From positions 15,835-79,834 of the forward strand of contig NZ_JBDKWG010000124.1 in NCBI RefSeq assembly GCF_040151475.1: 64,000 bases of DNA, given 5' to 3'. The DNA is from CAXBNB01 sp040151475. GTDB taxonomy: Bacteria > Bacteroidota > Bacteroidia > Cytophagales > Cyclobacteriaceae. Under the pieces are notes generated by a model. The model made no database searches and was not told the DNA's origin. It saw nothing but the letters and a program-made list of their open reading frames with translations. Made by a program: the position numbers and the translations under genes. This document shows, one piece after another, positions 25,894-35,164 of this stretch (positions are counted from its first letter, which is position 1; each line of letters opens with the position of its first letter).

Positions 25894-26304
25894 ATGAAAA
25901 GTGCTTTCTTTATATTGATTACAATTTTTACTTATTCAGGTACACTCATGGCACAGGGCGTTTCAGATACGCCAAAAGCGAACCCTGATTTAGGCGAATC
26001 AAAATACAACCACCTTTTGCACCCCAAGTCATACACAAGTCCTAAAGACTTAAGATTGCCTTTATCTTCTAAAGGACTGATAAACAAATCAATAGGAAAT
26101 ATAGGCTTATACGGAAAGCAACGCAGAGACTCATTGCTCGCTGCTCAACCCCAAGCCAAACTCAAAATAGAGAAAAGTTTTGAGCCTATTGTCTATTCTT
26201 CAAATATGCCTGTCAAAAGAATTAAGGATAAAATATATATGCCCACTGTACAGCCTGCAGACTCTTCGGTATATCATTCATTGCTGAGAAAGAGAATAAA
26301 ATAA
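25894..26304 (+). CDS. Small secreted protein, unknown
   Basis: The longest frame opens inside fadJ, but the ATG at 25894 (MKSAFFILITIFTYSGTLMAQG) gives a clean signal peptide cut near MAQ. That leaves about 116 mature residues rich in Ser, Lys and Pro, without Cys or recognisable domains. It follows the fadJ stop by 37 bp and may be read from the same transcript. I do not recognise the family. Confidence 0.55.
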   Translation: MKSAFFILITIFTYSGTLMAQGVSDTPKANPDLGESKYNHLLHPKSYTSPKDLRLPLSSKGLINKSIGNIGLYGKQRRDSLLAAQPQAKLKIEKSFEPIVYSSNMPVKRIKDKIYMPTVQPADSSVYHSLLRKRIK

Positions 26305-26384
26305 CCCAAACCACATATGCGCTTGCTTTTACTACGCAATAATTAGCGATAGCCAGCGTCCTTTTCAGTATTTTGAACTTTCTT

Positions 26385-26392
26385 TACATTTG
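26385..26392 (+). promoter_or_regulatory. Putative -7 element of the ClC gene
   Basis: TACATTTG matches TAnnTTTG, 65 bp before the ATG at 26458. The -33 position reads TTTT rather than TTTG. Confidence 0.4.
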
Positions 26393-26457
26393 CAACCGAA
26401 CTAAAGCATACTATCTATAGTGATTTTCTATAATGAGTATTTTGACCTCAACACAAT

Positions 26458-28233
26458 ATGAGTTTTAATGACCTGTTGGTTAGGTTCCTCATCTGGAGGC
26501 TAAAGCATATTAGCAACAATAATTTTGTTCTTATACTGAGTGGACTCATCGGACTGGTAGCGGGGTTAGCAGCTGTCACTCTTAAAAGCACTGTACACCT
26601 GATTCAAAGCTTTCTTGAAAAGAACCTTGACATCACTGGTATCAATTACCTATACTTATTTTATCCGCTCATTGGTATCATGCTTACTTTGCTGGTAGCA
26701 AAGTATATTTTCAAAGAAAAATTAGGCCATGGGATTACTCAAATCCTATACACTATTTCAAAAAACTCAAGTATTGTACGTCGTTCAATGATGTATTCGA
26801 GAATGATTACCAGTGCGATCACAGTTGGATTTGGTGGATCCGTCGGACTGGAAGCACCCATTGTCGTAACGGGATCGGCCATAGGTTCAAATCTTGGAAG
26901 ACTTACACACCTCAACTACAAAAAGAGAACCCTACTGATAGCCTGTGGTGCATCAGGTGCAATCTCAGCCATTTTCAACTCCCCTATTGCAGGAGTCATA
27001 TTTGCTATAGAAGTGATATTGACAGATGCTACTATAAATAAATTCATTCCTATTTTGATTGCGTCAGTAACAGGTTCACTGGTCTCTCTTGTGTTATTAG
27101 GAGATGATATCTTATTTTCTTTCAAAATTAAAGATCAATTCAGTGCCGACGATGTTCCTTATTACATGCTACTTGGAATCGCATGTGGCATAGTCTCAGT
27201 ACACTTTACGCGTGTTACTTACTTGGTGGAAAAATGGGTGGCAAAAATAAAAAATGATGCCAACCGGGCTTTGTTAGGTGGTATAGGCCTTGCCATCATC
27301 ATCTTGATTTTTCCTCCAATTTATGGTGAAGGATACAATACCATCAAATTACTATTATCCGGCAATGAAGCCGACATCTTCCAAAGAAGCCTTTTTTATA
27401 GCATAAGTGACAACACTTTGGTAGTGATAGTATTTTTATTCGCCATCGTAGTAATCAAACCGGTAGCCTCTGCCCTTACATTGGGATCTGGTGGAAGTGG
27501 TGGAATCTTTGGGCCATCTCTTTTCATAGGGGGTATTTCCGGCTATCTACTTGCCTTTACCAATAATTTTATGCTCCCTGGTCAAATCAGTACCAGTAAC
27601 TTTACCCTGGTTGGTATGTGTGGCGTTATGAGTGGTGTACTTCATGCCCCTCTCACTGCTATATTCCTGATAGCAGAGATTACCGGAGGTTATACCTTAT
27701 TTGTACCCCTGATGCTCGTATCAGCCATTGCATTTACCACGGTAATGTATTTTGAAAAACATTCATTATATACTAAAAACTTGGTAGAGAGTGGTGATCT
27801 GATTCAACACGACAAGGATCGCTATGTGTTGAGTCTGATCGACATCCAAAAAGTAATAGAATCGGACTTACTAACCGTTAGTGCTGACGCTAAGTTGGGG
27901 CATTTGGTTGAATTGGTTAAAATTTCAAAACGAAACATTTTCCCTGTGGTCAATGAAAAAGAAGAGTTGCAAGGAATCATCACTTTGGATGACGTTCGAG
28001 ACGTAATGTTTGATGAAGAGGCCCGTCAGAATATTGAGGTCAAATCACTCATGCAAAAACCACCAACGGAAGTCTATCCTTATGACGATATGCAAACTGT
28101 GATGAACAAATTTGAGGTAACTCAGGCATGGAACCTTCCTGTAATCGATGATGGTAAATATTTAGGTCTTGTCTCTAAGTCTAGAATATTCAATGCGTAC
28201 AGAAAAAAACTCATTCTTCAAGATAAAGAATAA
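26458..28233 (+). CDS. ClC-type chloride channel or antiporter with CBS pair
   Basis: The 591-residue membrane protein has the ClC selectivity motifs: GGSVGLEAPIV, whose Glu corresponds to the gating glutamate; GAISAIFNSPIAGVIFAIEV; and GSGGSGGIFGPSLFIGG. About ten or more transmembrane segments span residues 20-430. Two cytosolic CBS domains follow (about 455-585), with SKRNIFPVVNE and QAWNLPVIDDGKYLGLVSKS. CBS domains bind adenine nucleotides and regulate such channels. The retained gating Glu fits either an H+/Cl- exchanger or a channel. It is the last gene before the AT-rich 28.2-28.6 kb gap. Confidence 0.9.
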   Translation: MSFNDLLVRFLIWRLKHISNNNFVLILSGLIGLVAGLAAVTLKSTVHLIQSFLEKNLDITGINYLYLFYPLIGIMLTLLVAKYIFKEKLGHGITQILYTISKNSSIVRRSMMYSRMITSAITVGFGGSVGLEAPIVVTGSAIGSNLGRLTHLNYKKRTLLIACGASGAISAIFNSPIAGVIFAIEVILTDATINKFIPILIASVTGSLVSLVLLGDDILFSFKIKDQFSADDVPYYMLLGIACGIVSVHFTRVTYLVEKWVAKIKNDANRALLGGIGLAIIILIFPPIYGEGYNTIKLLLSGNEADIFQRSLFYSISDNTLVVIVFLFAIVVIKPVASALTLGSGGSGGIFGPSLFIGGISGYLLAFTNNFMLPGQISTSNFTLVGMCGVMSGVLHAPLTAIFLIAEITGGYTLFVPLMLVSAIAFTTVMYFEKHSLYTKNLVESGDLIQHDKDRYVLSLIDIQKVIESDLLTVSADAKLGHLVELVKISKRNIFPVVNEKEELQGIITLDDVRDVMFDEEARQNIEVKSLMQKPPTEVYPYDDMQTVMNKFEVTQAWNLPVIDDGKYLGLVSKSRIFNAYRKKLILQDKE

Positions 28234-28623
28234 ACTTCAAAAGTCTAATTACCAGTACTTTACTAAAACAGGCCTTAAGATTTAAAAAAATATTAATTTG
28301 AACTTTTTATAGAAAAACAAACTTGATAAATTGTTTCTTTATTAGTTTATCAACATATCAGGGTATTTTATTAATATTATAAAACACTAAATATCAATAT
28401 TTTACACACGATCATTTGAAGTATGTGGATAAATGTATAAATTGTGGAAAACTTTTGTAAAATTATTTATTTGTACTATTTATAGGGTTTAAATAATTGT
28501 CTGGCAGCACTTTCAAATAAATCACCAACCTATTCTTTTCCTATTCGTATTGATCTTATTTCACATTTTTCTAAGTTTAAAAATGAGCAGTTTTTTAATA
28601 CTCAAACCATTTTATACTTCGAT
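28234..28623. other. AT-rich non-coding region with clustered DnaA-box-like sites
   Basis: This is the longest gene-free stretch, and it is strongly AT-rich (for example 28280-28400). It holds TTTTACACA at 28400-28408 (plus) and, in the opposite orientation, TGTGGATAA at 28424-28432 (a perfect TTATCCACA box on the minus strand) and TGTGGAAAA at 28443-28451. A one-mismatch box, TTATCAACA, lies at 28347-28355. Three sites within 52 bp next to an AT-rich block resemble a bacterial origin with its unwinding element. No dnaA lies nearby, and gene orientation does not flip clearly here, so the call is tentative. No ORF or RNA gene was recognised. Confidence 0.3.
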
Positions 28624-29109
28624 ATGAGGACGGTAATTGCACTTTTTTTGATAGTAATTGCACAATCGTGTGAACAAAAAACCAATAAAATAGAAATCAT
28701 AAAGTTTTCTGATTTAGAAAATATAATTCTCAACTCTCACAGTGATTATTTAGTGCTTAACTTCTGGGCAACCTGGTGTGCACCATGTGTAAAAGAATTA
28801 CCTCAGTTTGATCAACTCCTCAGCCGTCACCAAGAGAATGGACTTGAGGTAATCCTCGTCAGCTTCGATTTTGTAGAACAGCTTGAAAAGAAAGTCTCAC
28901 CATTTGTTGAGAGAAAAAAGATTAAATCAGAAGTGGTACTGCTAGATGAAACTGATTACAACTCTTTTATAGATAAAATTGATCCTGGCTGGTCAGGTGC
29001 CATACCTGCAACCCTGATGATCAATAAACGTACAGGTAAAAGGGTTTTCTTTGAAAAAGAATTCAAAGAAGGAGAACTAGAAAATGCATTTAACTCTGTC
29101 ATGAACTAA
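28624..29109 (+). CDS. TlpA-like thioredoxin lipoprotein
   Basis: The 161-residue product has a short lipoprotein signal (LFLIVIAQSC, lipobox at Cys16) and a thioredoxin fold with the active site FWATWCAPCVKELP at 49-62. It is probably an envelope-anchored disulfide reductase of the TlpA/ResA type. A cis-proline segment (GAIPATLMINKRTGK) follows. It is 10 bp upstream of a second thioredoxin-fold gene, suggesting a joint operon. It lies directly downstream of the AT-rich region. Confidence 0.85.
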   Translation: MRTVIALFLIVIAQSCEQKTNKIEIIKFSDLENIILNSHSDYLVLNFWATWCAPCVKELPQFDQLLSRHQENGLEVILVSFDFVEQLEKKVSPFVERKKIKSEVVLLDETDYNSFIDKIDPGWSGAIPATLMINKRTGKRVFFEKEFKEGELENAFNSVMN

Positions 29110-29119
29110 TTCAATACCC

Positions 29120-29758
29120 ATGAAAAAAAATATACTCATATCAACCGGGGTTCTTTCTGTAGTGTTGATTTTTTTTGTCAATGCTAAAAAAACATCCATC
29201 CTTGAAAATTCTGAAAAATACGAGGTGGGTGACTATGCACGTGATTTCAATCTGAAAAGTACTGACGGAACAATGGTTTCAATGGCAGGAATGAAAGAAG
29301 CCAAAGGCTTTATCATCATCTTCACCTGCAACACATGCCCTTTCTCCAAAATGTACGAAGAAAGAATTAAAGAATTACATACAGAGTACTCGACCAAAGG
29401 ATTTCCCGTAATAGCGATCAATCCCAACGATCAGGACTTATCTCCGGAAGATTCATTTGAAAGTATGAAGGCTCGTGCTAAAGCCCAAAAATTCAATTTC
29501 CCTTATTTGCAAGATGAAACCCAAGAGATTGTAACTTCTTATGGGGCTTCACGCACTCCACAAGTATTTGTGCTACTTAAAGAAAAAGACAAGTACAAAG
29601 TAGCCTACGAAGGAGCCATAGACAACAATCACAGAGATGCATCAATGGCATCCAAAAAATATGTGAAAGAAGCTGTTGACAACTTGCTCCTAGGAAAAGA
29701 AGTCCAAACCAAGTTCACCAAAGCTATCGGTTGTTCTATTAAATGGAAGGAATCTTAA
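29120..29758 (+). CDS. Redoxin-like thioredoxin-fold protein
   Basis: The 212-residue product has an N-terminal hydrophobic export or anchor segment (VLSVVLIFFVNA) and an AhpC/TSA-redoxin domain. The CxxC-type motif is FTCNTCPFSKMYEERI, typical of Bacteroidota redoxins whose site reads CNTCP. A partner cis-Pro region GASRTPQVFVLL follows. It probably handles thiols or peroxides in the envelope together with the TlpA-like protein just upstream. Its stop is separated by a single base from the convergent M16 peptidase gene. Confidence 0.82.
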   Translation: MKKNILISTGVLSVVLIFFVNAKKTSILENSEKYEVGDYARDFNLKSTDGTMVSMAGMKEAKGFIIIFTCNTCPFSKMYEERIKELHTEYSTKGFPVIAINPNDQDLSPEDSFESMKARAKAQKFNFPYLQDETQEIVTSYGASRTPQVFVLLKEKDKYKVAYEGAIDNNHRDASMASKKYVKEAVDNLLLGKEVQTKFTKAIGCSIKWKES

Positions 29759-29759
29759 G

Positions 29760-30998
29760 CTATTCAGGCTTTGCGTTGTAATACAAAGTAGAGCTATTCT
29801 CTGGTCTCAAAACATATTGTGCCGATTCCATTATTTGTTTTGAAGTAACTGCCCTTATCTTGTCAACTTCTTTATTTATGAGATTCGTATCTCCCAGTAG
29901 GGTAAAATACGCAAGGCTGTAGGCTTTATTGAGCAATTCCATTTCACCAAAAATATGAGAGGATTCAGCCAGGTTTTTGATCTTTTCCAATTGAAAATCA
30001 GAGATCAGTTCGGTTTGAAGTTGAGTAACTATATTATCAATCTCATTTTCTACTTGCTCATATGAAATATCCTTATTGGGCTTTCCATTGATAACCAACA
30101 AACCGGAATCAATCGAACCAGTAATGTAAGCATTGGCAGAACTCATATACCTCTTCTCCTTTACCAGAGTTTCATGCAATTTAGACGACCTGCCTCCACC
30201 CAAAATATCACTCAGCAAATCAGTGCTGTAGTAATCAGGACTCAGTCTTTCAGGCGTATGATATACTTTATATATCGAATTAACGGGTACATTGGCTTCA
30301 ATTGTCTCAGTTCTTTTTACTTCCTGTTTAGGCTCTACCGGAAGATTCCTGTTCAACACTGCTCCTTTTGGAATAGGTCCAAACCATTTTTCCGTAAGCT
30401 TTTTCACTTCATCAAAATCCACATCGCCCGCTACTACCAAAACAGCATTGTTGGGTACATAAAACTTATAGAAGAATGCCTTTACATCTTCCATAGTGGC
30501 ATTTTCTATATGCGCAATTTCTTTCCCTATTGTTGCCCATCTGTAGGGATGCTTTTCATAAGCCAAAGGTCTTAATTTCAACCATGCATCTCCATAAGGC
30601 TGATTCAAATAGCGTTGTTTAAATTCCTCAATTACCACTTTTCTTTGTACTTCTAATACTTTGGGGTCAAACGATAAGGAAAGCATTCTGTCAGATTCAA
30701 GCCAAAAAGCAGTTTCGAGGTTGTTTGAAGGAATAGATATATAATAATTAGTAAGGTCGGGAGAGGTAAAAGCATTGTTTTCACCCCCTACTTTTTGTAA
30801 AGGCTCATCATACAACGGTATATTCTTTGATCCGCCAAACATGAGGTGTTCAAAAAGATGAGCAAAGCCTGTTTTCTCCGGATCTTCATCGCGTGACCCC
30901 ACATCATAGAGCACATTCAACACTGCTATTTTAGTAGATTTGTCTTCATGTACCACCACTTTCAACCCATTCTCCAACTCAAAAGTTTTAAATTTCAT
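29760..30998 (-). CDS. M16-family zinc peptidase
   Basis: The 412-residue protein has the inverted zinc motif HLFEHLMFGG (His47, Glu50, His51) and the third ligand region in VVIEEFKQRYLNQPYGDAW. The second half-domain is also present (LLSDILGGGRSSKLHETLVKEKRYMSSANAY). It corresponds to one full M16 subunit of the PqqL or mitochondrial-processing-peptidase beta type. No signal peptide is seen at its start (MKFKTFELENGLKVVVHED). Many Bacteroidota encode it next to an inactive partner subunit, which is not found here. The substrate is unknown. Confidence 0.88.
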   Translation of the reverse strand: MKFKTFELENGLKVVVHEDKSTKIAVLNVLYDVGSRDEDPEKTGFAHLFEHLMFGGSKNIPLYDEPLQKVGGENNAFTSPDLTNYYISIPSNNLETAFWLESDRMLSLSFDPKVLEVQRKVVIEEFKQRYLNQPYGDAWLKLRPLAYEKHPYRWATIGKEIAHIENATMEDVKAFFYKFYVPNNAVLVVAGDVDFDEVKKLTEKWFGPIPKGAVLNRNLPVEPKQEVKRTETIEANVPVNSIYKVYHTPERLSPDYYSTDLLSDILGGGRSSKLHETLVKEKRYMSSANAYITGSIDSGLLVINGKPNKDISYEQVENEIDNIVTQLQTELISDFQLEKIKNLAESSHIFGEMELLNKAYSLAYFTLLGDTNLINKEVDKIRAVTSKQIMESAQYVLRPENSSTLYYNAKPE

Positions 30999-31074
30999 TG
31001 ACCTTCCGTTTACTCTAATTATTAATCAAAACCATTTGTGTCAGCAAACATAAAACATATAAATTCAGAATTAG

Positions 31075-31105
31075 TTTTTCTGTCCAAATCCGTAGATTAG
31101 ATTTG
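31075..31105 (+). promoter_or_regulatory. Putative promoter of the fused E1 gene
   Basis: TAGATTTG at 31098-31105 matches TAnnTTTG and a TTTT at 31075-31078 sits exactly 19 bp upstream. The predicted start is about 40 bases before the ATG at 31155. Confidence 0.45.
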
Positions 31106-31154
31106 TTCTCTTTATTTCAGAGATAAGGCATTTGTCATCTATCCAATAGCATAC

Positions 31155-33134
31155 ATGAAATTTGACAGAAAATCATTTTCGGATTCAGAGCTTATTTTTT
31201 TGTACAAATCGCTTCTCAAACCCCGGTTGATTGAAGAGAAGATGCTTATCCTCTTGCGCCAGGGAATAATATCTAAATGGTTTTCCGGTATGGGACAGGA
31301 AGCCATTTCCGTGGGAGCAACTTTGGCTATGGAAAAAGAAGAATATATCTTACCAATGCATCGAAATCTGGGCATTTTCACCTCCAGAGACATCCCGATG
31401 GAAAGGCTCTTCGCACAATTTCAGGGGAAAAAATCGGGATTCACAAAAGGCCGGGATCGTTCTTTCCATTTCGGATCGATTGAGCACAAAATAGTGGGGA
31501 TGATCTCGCATCTGGGCCCTCAATTGAGTATTGCCGATGGAATTGCTCTGGCCTGTAAACTTAAAAATGAAAACAATGCTACTTTAGTTTTTACCGGAGA
31601 TGGAGGAGCCAGCGAAGGAGAGTTCCATGAAGCACTTAATCTTGCCGCCGTATGGGATTTGCCCGTCATTTTTGCTATAGAAAATAATCAATGGGGGCTC
31701 TCGACTCCCAGTAGTGAGCAATTCAGATGCAAATCTTTTACCGATAAAGGAATCGGATATGGCATGCAAACAATGCAACTGGATGGTAATAACATTTTGG
31801 AAGTTTATGATGGTTTTAAAAATGCAGCTTCTTTTGTTCGTGATAACAGTCAACCCATATTAGTGGAGTGCATGACGTTTCGTATGAGGGGTCATGAAGA
31901 AGCTAGCGGCACTAAATATTACCCTGAAGGTCTGATTGAAGCATGGTCAAAGCAAGATCCAATTGTTAACTATGAGGAATATTTACTTCAACAAAAAATA
32001 ATCACCAAAGCAGACATCAAGAAATTAAAAGAAGAAATAAAAAAGGAAATAGATCAGGCACTTTTCACCGCTTCCAGGGAAGAAACAATTTCCCCGGATA
32101 TTGAAACAGAAGTGAACGACCTTTATTTCTCCAATGAACAAAAACTGATTGAAGTTAAAATCGAAAAATCATCTGAAAAAAGATTTGTAGATGCGGTGAG
32201 AGATGCGATGCTCCAAAGTCTGAAAAAATACCCTGATTTAATCATAATGGGACAGGATATTGCAGAATATGGTGGAGTTTTCAAAGCAACTGATGGATTT
32301 GTCGGGATGTTTGGTAAAGACCGGATCAGAAACACTCCACTGTGCGAATCAGCTATCATTGGAGCGGGATTAGGCCTTTCTATTAAAAAAATGAAGTCAG
32401 TAATTGAAATGCAATTTGCTGATTTCGTCACTTGTGGTTTCAATCAAATAGTGAACAATCTGGCTAAGACACACTATCGCTGGGGACAAAATGCTGACGT
32501 GGTAATCCGTATGCCTACCGGAGCAGGAGTTGGTGCCGGTCCGTTTCATTCCCAATCCAACGAAGCATGGTTTTTCCACACTCCCGGTCTGAAAATAGTA
32601 TATCCATCAAATCCAACAGATGCCAAGGGATTGCTCAATGCTGCAATTGAAGATCCTAACCCCTACTTATATTTCGAACATAAAGCACTTTACAGATCAG
32701 TCTCCGAAGAAATACCAGACGACTATTACACCATGGAAGTAGGGAAAGCCAGGCTTGTGTCCGAAGGACAAGATCTTTCAATCATCACCTATGGTATGGG
32801 GGTACATTGGGCTAGAGAAATTACAGAAAAAAACAACAGTATATCTGCAGACATTTTAGATTTAAGAACCCTCCTGCCCTGGGACAAAGAAGCAGTAGAA
32901 AAAACCGTAAAAAAAACCAACAAAGTAATCATTGTACATGAAGATTGCCTGACAGGTGGTATCGGTGCAGAAATAGCTGCCTGGATAAGTGAAAACTGCT
33001 TTAAACATCTTGATGCTCCGGTAATGAGAGAAGGCAGCCTTGATACTCCAGTTCCATTTTCTTCTAGTCTTGAAGAAAATTTTCTACCCAAACAACGGCT
33101 AAAAGACAAAATTGATTTACTCCTAAAATATTGA
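31155..33134 (+). CDS. Fused alpha/beta E1 of a 2-oxoacid dehydrogenase
   Basis: The 659-residue protein joins an E1 alpha part (about 1-310) and an E1 beta part (about 335-659), which are separate subunits in most organisms. Alpha carries the thiamine-diphosphate motif from GDGGASEGEFHEALNLA to ENNQWGLSTP. Beta carries MGQDIAEYGGVFKATDGF, PTGAGVGAGPFHSQSNEAWF and the C-terminal VIIVHEDCLTGGIGAEI. It decarboxylates a 2-oxoacid and passes the acyl group to an E2. The fused form in Bacteroidota is commonly annotated as branched-chain (2-oxoisovalerate) dehydrogenase, but pyruvate use is also possible. Its E2 and E3 are not adjacent. Confidence 0.88.
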   Translation: MKFDRKSFSDSELIFLYKSLLKPRLIEEKMLILLRQGIISKWFSGMGQEAISVGATLAMEKEEYILPMHRNLGIFTSRDIPMERLFAQFQGKKSGFTKGRDRSFHFGSIEHKIVGMISHLGPQLSIADGIALACKLKNENNATLVFTGDGGASEGEFHEALNLAAVWDLPVIFAIENNQWGLSTPSSEQFRCKSFTDKGIGYGMQTMQLDGNNILEVYDGFKNAASFVRDNSQPILVECMTFRMRGHEEASGTKYYPEGLIEAWSKQDPIVNYEEYLLQQKIITKADIKKLKEEIKKEIDQALFTASREETISPDIETEVNDLYFSNEQKLIEVKIEKSSEKRFVDAVRDAMLQSLKKYPDLIIMGQDIAEYGGVFKATDGFVGMFGKDRIRNTPLCESAIIGAGLGLSIKKMKSVIEMQFADFVTCGFNQIVNNLAKTHYRWGQNADVVIRMPTGAGVGAGPFHSQSNEAWFFHTPGLKIVYPSNPTDAKGLLNAAIEDPNPYLYFEHKALYRSVSEEIPDDYYTMEVGKARLVSEGQDLSIITYGMGVHWAREITEKNNSISADILDLRTLLPWDKEAVEKTVKKTNKVIIVHEDCLTGGIGAEIAAWISENCFKHLDAPVMREGSLDTPVPFSSSLEENFLPKQRLKDKIDLLLKY

Positions 33135-33224
33135 TTTTCCCGGATAGAGTACTTGCGTCAAAATGGTATAATCAAATTATTTATTAACTTTCACGTTTCA
33201 TTACTGAAAAACCAAAAGTCAAAT

Positions 33225-34469
33225 ATGTTGTCAAAATTTTTAGGTTTAGTCCTTCTTTCTATTTTACTCGGAGTGGTTTGCACTAATGAAACCTATGGAC
33301 AACTTCTGGAAGACAGAAACAAATTAAAGACCGAAAAGGCTACTAAGAAAGGCTTTTCTCTTTACAAGAAAAAAGTAATCAAAAGATCTCCTTCTGGTGA
33401 AAGGCAAACAGATGACAAATCTGTGTCTCCAAAATTCAGCATAGGAAATAATGCTTCTCAAAACACCAAAGAGGTAACTCCAAAGTACTCCAGAAGGACT
33501 AAGGGCAAAAAAATAAGAGCTGTAACACCCAGGTATTCACAAGAAAACGCCGGAAAATCAAGCGATAAAGTCGTAACACCAAAATATTCGAAAAGAAAAA
33601 AGTCGGGAAAAATCACCATCATCAATCCTAAGTATTCTCAAGACATAGCAGGGCAGGGATCGGATCGTTTGGTCATTCCAAAGTATTCCAGACAAAGAGC
33701 GGGACAAAATTCAGACAGAATAGTTAGCCCTAAATATTCCCAAGACATTGCCGGACAGGGTTCAGATAGATACGTCCAGCCCAAATATTCACAAAATATG
33801 GCTGGACAGGGATCAGACAGAATAGTGCGACCCAAATACTCTAAAGAAAGAGCAGGACAAGGATCGGATAGAATAGTACAACCCAAATACACCAGATATC
33901 TGGCTGGGCAGGGCTCAGACAGGATAGTAAGGCCAAAATACTCTAAGGAAAGGGCAGGTCAGGGATCGGATAGGGTGGTTCAGCCCAGGTACACAAGATA
34001 CCTCGCAGGGCAAGGATCCGACAGAGTGGTGCAACCAAGATTCTCTGTCAATCCAATTTATGAATACAAATATCGGCTTCCACCATCAGCTTCCGGCAGC
34101 ATGGTTTTTAAATTTCCTGTGGTACAGCATTATATAAAAAGAAAGAAAAACCATGGAGAAGAAGACTGGAACGGACCGTGGGTAAAAATTCCAGACCATA
34201 AAAGACCAGAATTTGCTGACTATACTGGTAAATTTAAGAAACAGAAAAAAGGCCGTAACATGCACCCTAGTGCCAACTACATGTACGCTAAATACAATAA
34301 CAGCCGAATAGCCAGGGATGTTATGCAAAAAGCAAGTGTACTATGGGTAAGGGTACACATGAATCAAACCGATCCAAAAGGTGTTAAGAAGAAAGCTCCT
34401 AAATTGAAGTTCGACAAAGACGAAACTGAAATTTGGAATAATGAAGAACGAGAATATACAAAGAATTAA
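33225..34469 (+). CDS. Secreted protein with 13 tandem PKYS repeats
   Basis: The 414-residue product starts at ATG 33225 (MLSKFLGLVLLSILLGVVC, signal peptide ending near TYGQ); the in-frame upstream ATG at 33153 gives a longer, charged leader and is less likely. Residues 69-270 consist of 13 units of 16-17 residues with the core P-[KR]-[YF]-[ST], usually followed by AGQGSDR and [IV]V. The C-terminal part (about 275-414) is a non-repeated basic domain with Trp/Tyr-rich stretches (EEDWNGPWVKIPDHKRPEF). No known domain is recognised. The charged, low-hydrophobicity repeats suggest a flexible surface or matrix-binding protein. It follows the E1 gene by 90 bp. Confidence 0.75.
   Translation: MLSKFLGLVLLSILLGVVCTNETYGQLLEDRNKLKTEKATKKGFSLYKKKVIKRSPSGERQTDDKSVSPKFSIGNNASQNTKEVTPKYSRRTKGKKIRAVTPRYSQENAGKSSDKVVTPKYSKRKKSGKITIINPKYSQDIAGQGSDRLVIPKYSRQRAGQNSDRIVSPKYSQDIAGQGSDRYVQPKYSQNMAGQGSDRIVRPKYSKERAGQGSDRIVQPKYTRYLAGQGSDRIVRPKYSKERAGQGSDRVVQPRYTRYLAGQGSDRVVQPRFSVNPIYEYKYRLPPSASGSMVFKFPVVQHYIKRKKNHGEEDWNGPWVKIPDHKRPEFADYTGKFKKQKKGRNMHPSANYMYAKYNNSRIARDVMQKASVLWVRVHMNQTDPKGVKKKAPKLKFDKDETEIWNNEEREYTKN
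33429..34046 (+). repeat. Coding tandem repeat, about 51-bp unit
   Basis: Thirteen in-frame copies of a 48-51-bp unit encode the PKYS repeats. The first five units are diverged; from about 33630 to 34040 the units are nearly uniform at protein level but differ at many third positions. This indicates selection on the peptide rather than very recent expansion. Confidence 0.85.
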
Positions 34470-34500
34470 TGTCCCTTTTCTTCAGTTAAAAATTTGACAT

Positions 34501-34529
34501 AAAAAAGGGAGTTCAGTTACAAACTCCCT
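34501..34529 (-). terminator. Intrinsic terminator of the small TPR gene
   Basis: AGGGAGTT (34506-34513) pairs perfectly with AACTCCCT (34522-34529). On the minus strand the stem is followed by a run of six T, so it should terminate the gene at 34564-34965. It also lies 32 bp after the convergent repeat-protein gene. Confidence 0.75.
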
Positions 34530-34563
34530 AATTCTTCCAACTTATTTGTATAGAAGATTCTAC

Positions 34564-34965
34564 TTATTTCATCTTAGTGGCTTTCACTATTTTATCTTGT
34601 ATCTCTGAAGTATCTATGTTAGCATCGTTTTCTTTCAGTTTATCCATGCTCTTGATGTAAAATTTGATGGCTTGCTTTGGCAAATTGTTTTTCACATAAT
34701 AATCACCCATCACTTCCAGATTGAAAGGGGTTTCTCTGATGGCTATTGATTTCTCTATCCACATTTTGGCTTCTGCCATGTTTGCATTTTTTCTGATCAG
34801 CATCTGAGCAGATTTAGCATAAGTTTGCCAATCATCCGGAGAAGCATTTTCTACAGCGTTCCTTGCTTTATCTACAGTCTTGTCAGAATTAGCTTCCAGT
34901 GTCATCGAGTACGATGAAATTACTACAGCTAGTACTACGACCATTAATTTTGAAATCTTGTTCAT
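34564..34965 (-). CDS. Small exported TPR-like protein
   Basis: The 133-residue protein has a signal peptide (LMVVVLAVVISSYSMTLEA) followed by helical repeats of TPR type (DWQTYAKSAQMLIRKNANMAEAKMWIEKS, then NLEVMGDYYVKNNLPKQAIKFYIKSM). Such small periplasmic TPR proteins usually scaffold complexes. No enzyme motif is seen. It is a single gene with a strong terminator. Confidence 0.7.
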   Translation of the reverse strand: MNKISKLMVVVLAVVISSYSMTLEANSDKTVDKARNAVENASPDDWQTYAKSAQMLIRKNANMAEAKMWIEKSIAIRETPFNLEVMGDYYVKNNLPKQAIKFYIKSMDKLKENDANIDTSEIQDKIVKATKMK

Positions 34966-35164
34966 ATCTTTATTAGTGTTTGTTTTCTATAGTACGCTTC
35001 TTGACCAAAGACATGCCAATAAAAACAACCCTCTGATAATCAATATTTTAAAAATAAAAAACACATTTAAAGTGGTGTGATATTGTACGAAATCACGACA
35101 ATACTATTCGAAAACGAACACAAAAACTTTTTTTTCAGTCCTTCGTAAGGCTCGAAGCTTATAA

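Noticed and set aside
33638..33892. 84-codon minus-strand frame in the repeat gene
   Set aside because: Its regularity simply mirrors the coding tandem repeat on the other strand.
33429..34046. Tandem repeat considered as CRISPR
   Set aside because: Units are contiguous, in frame and encode the PKYS peptide; there are no spacers.
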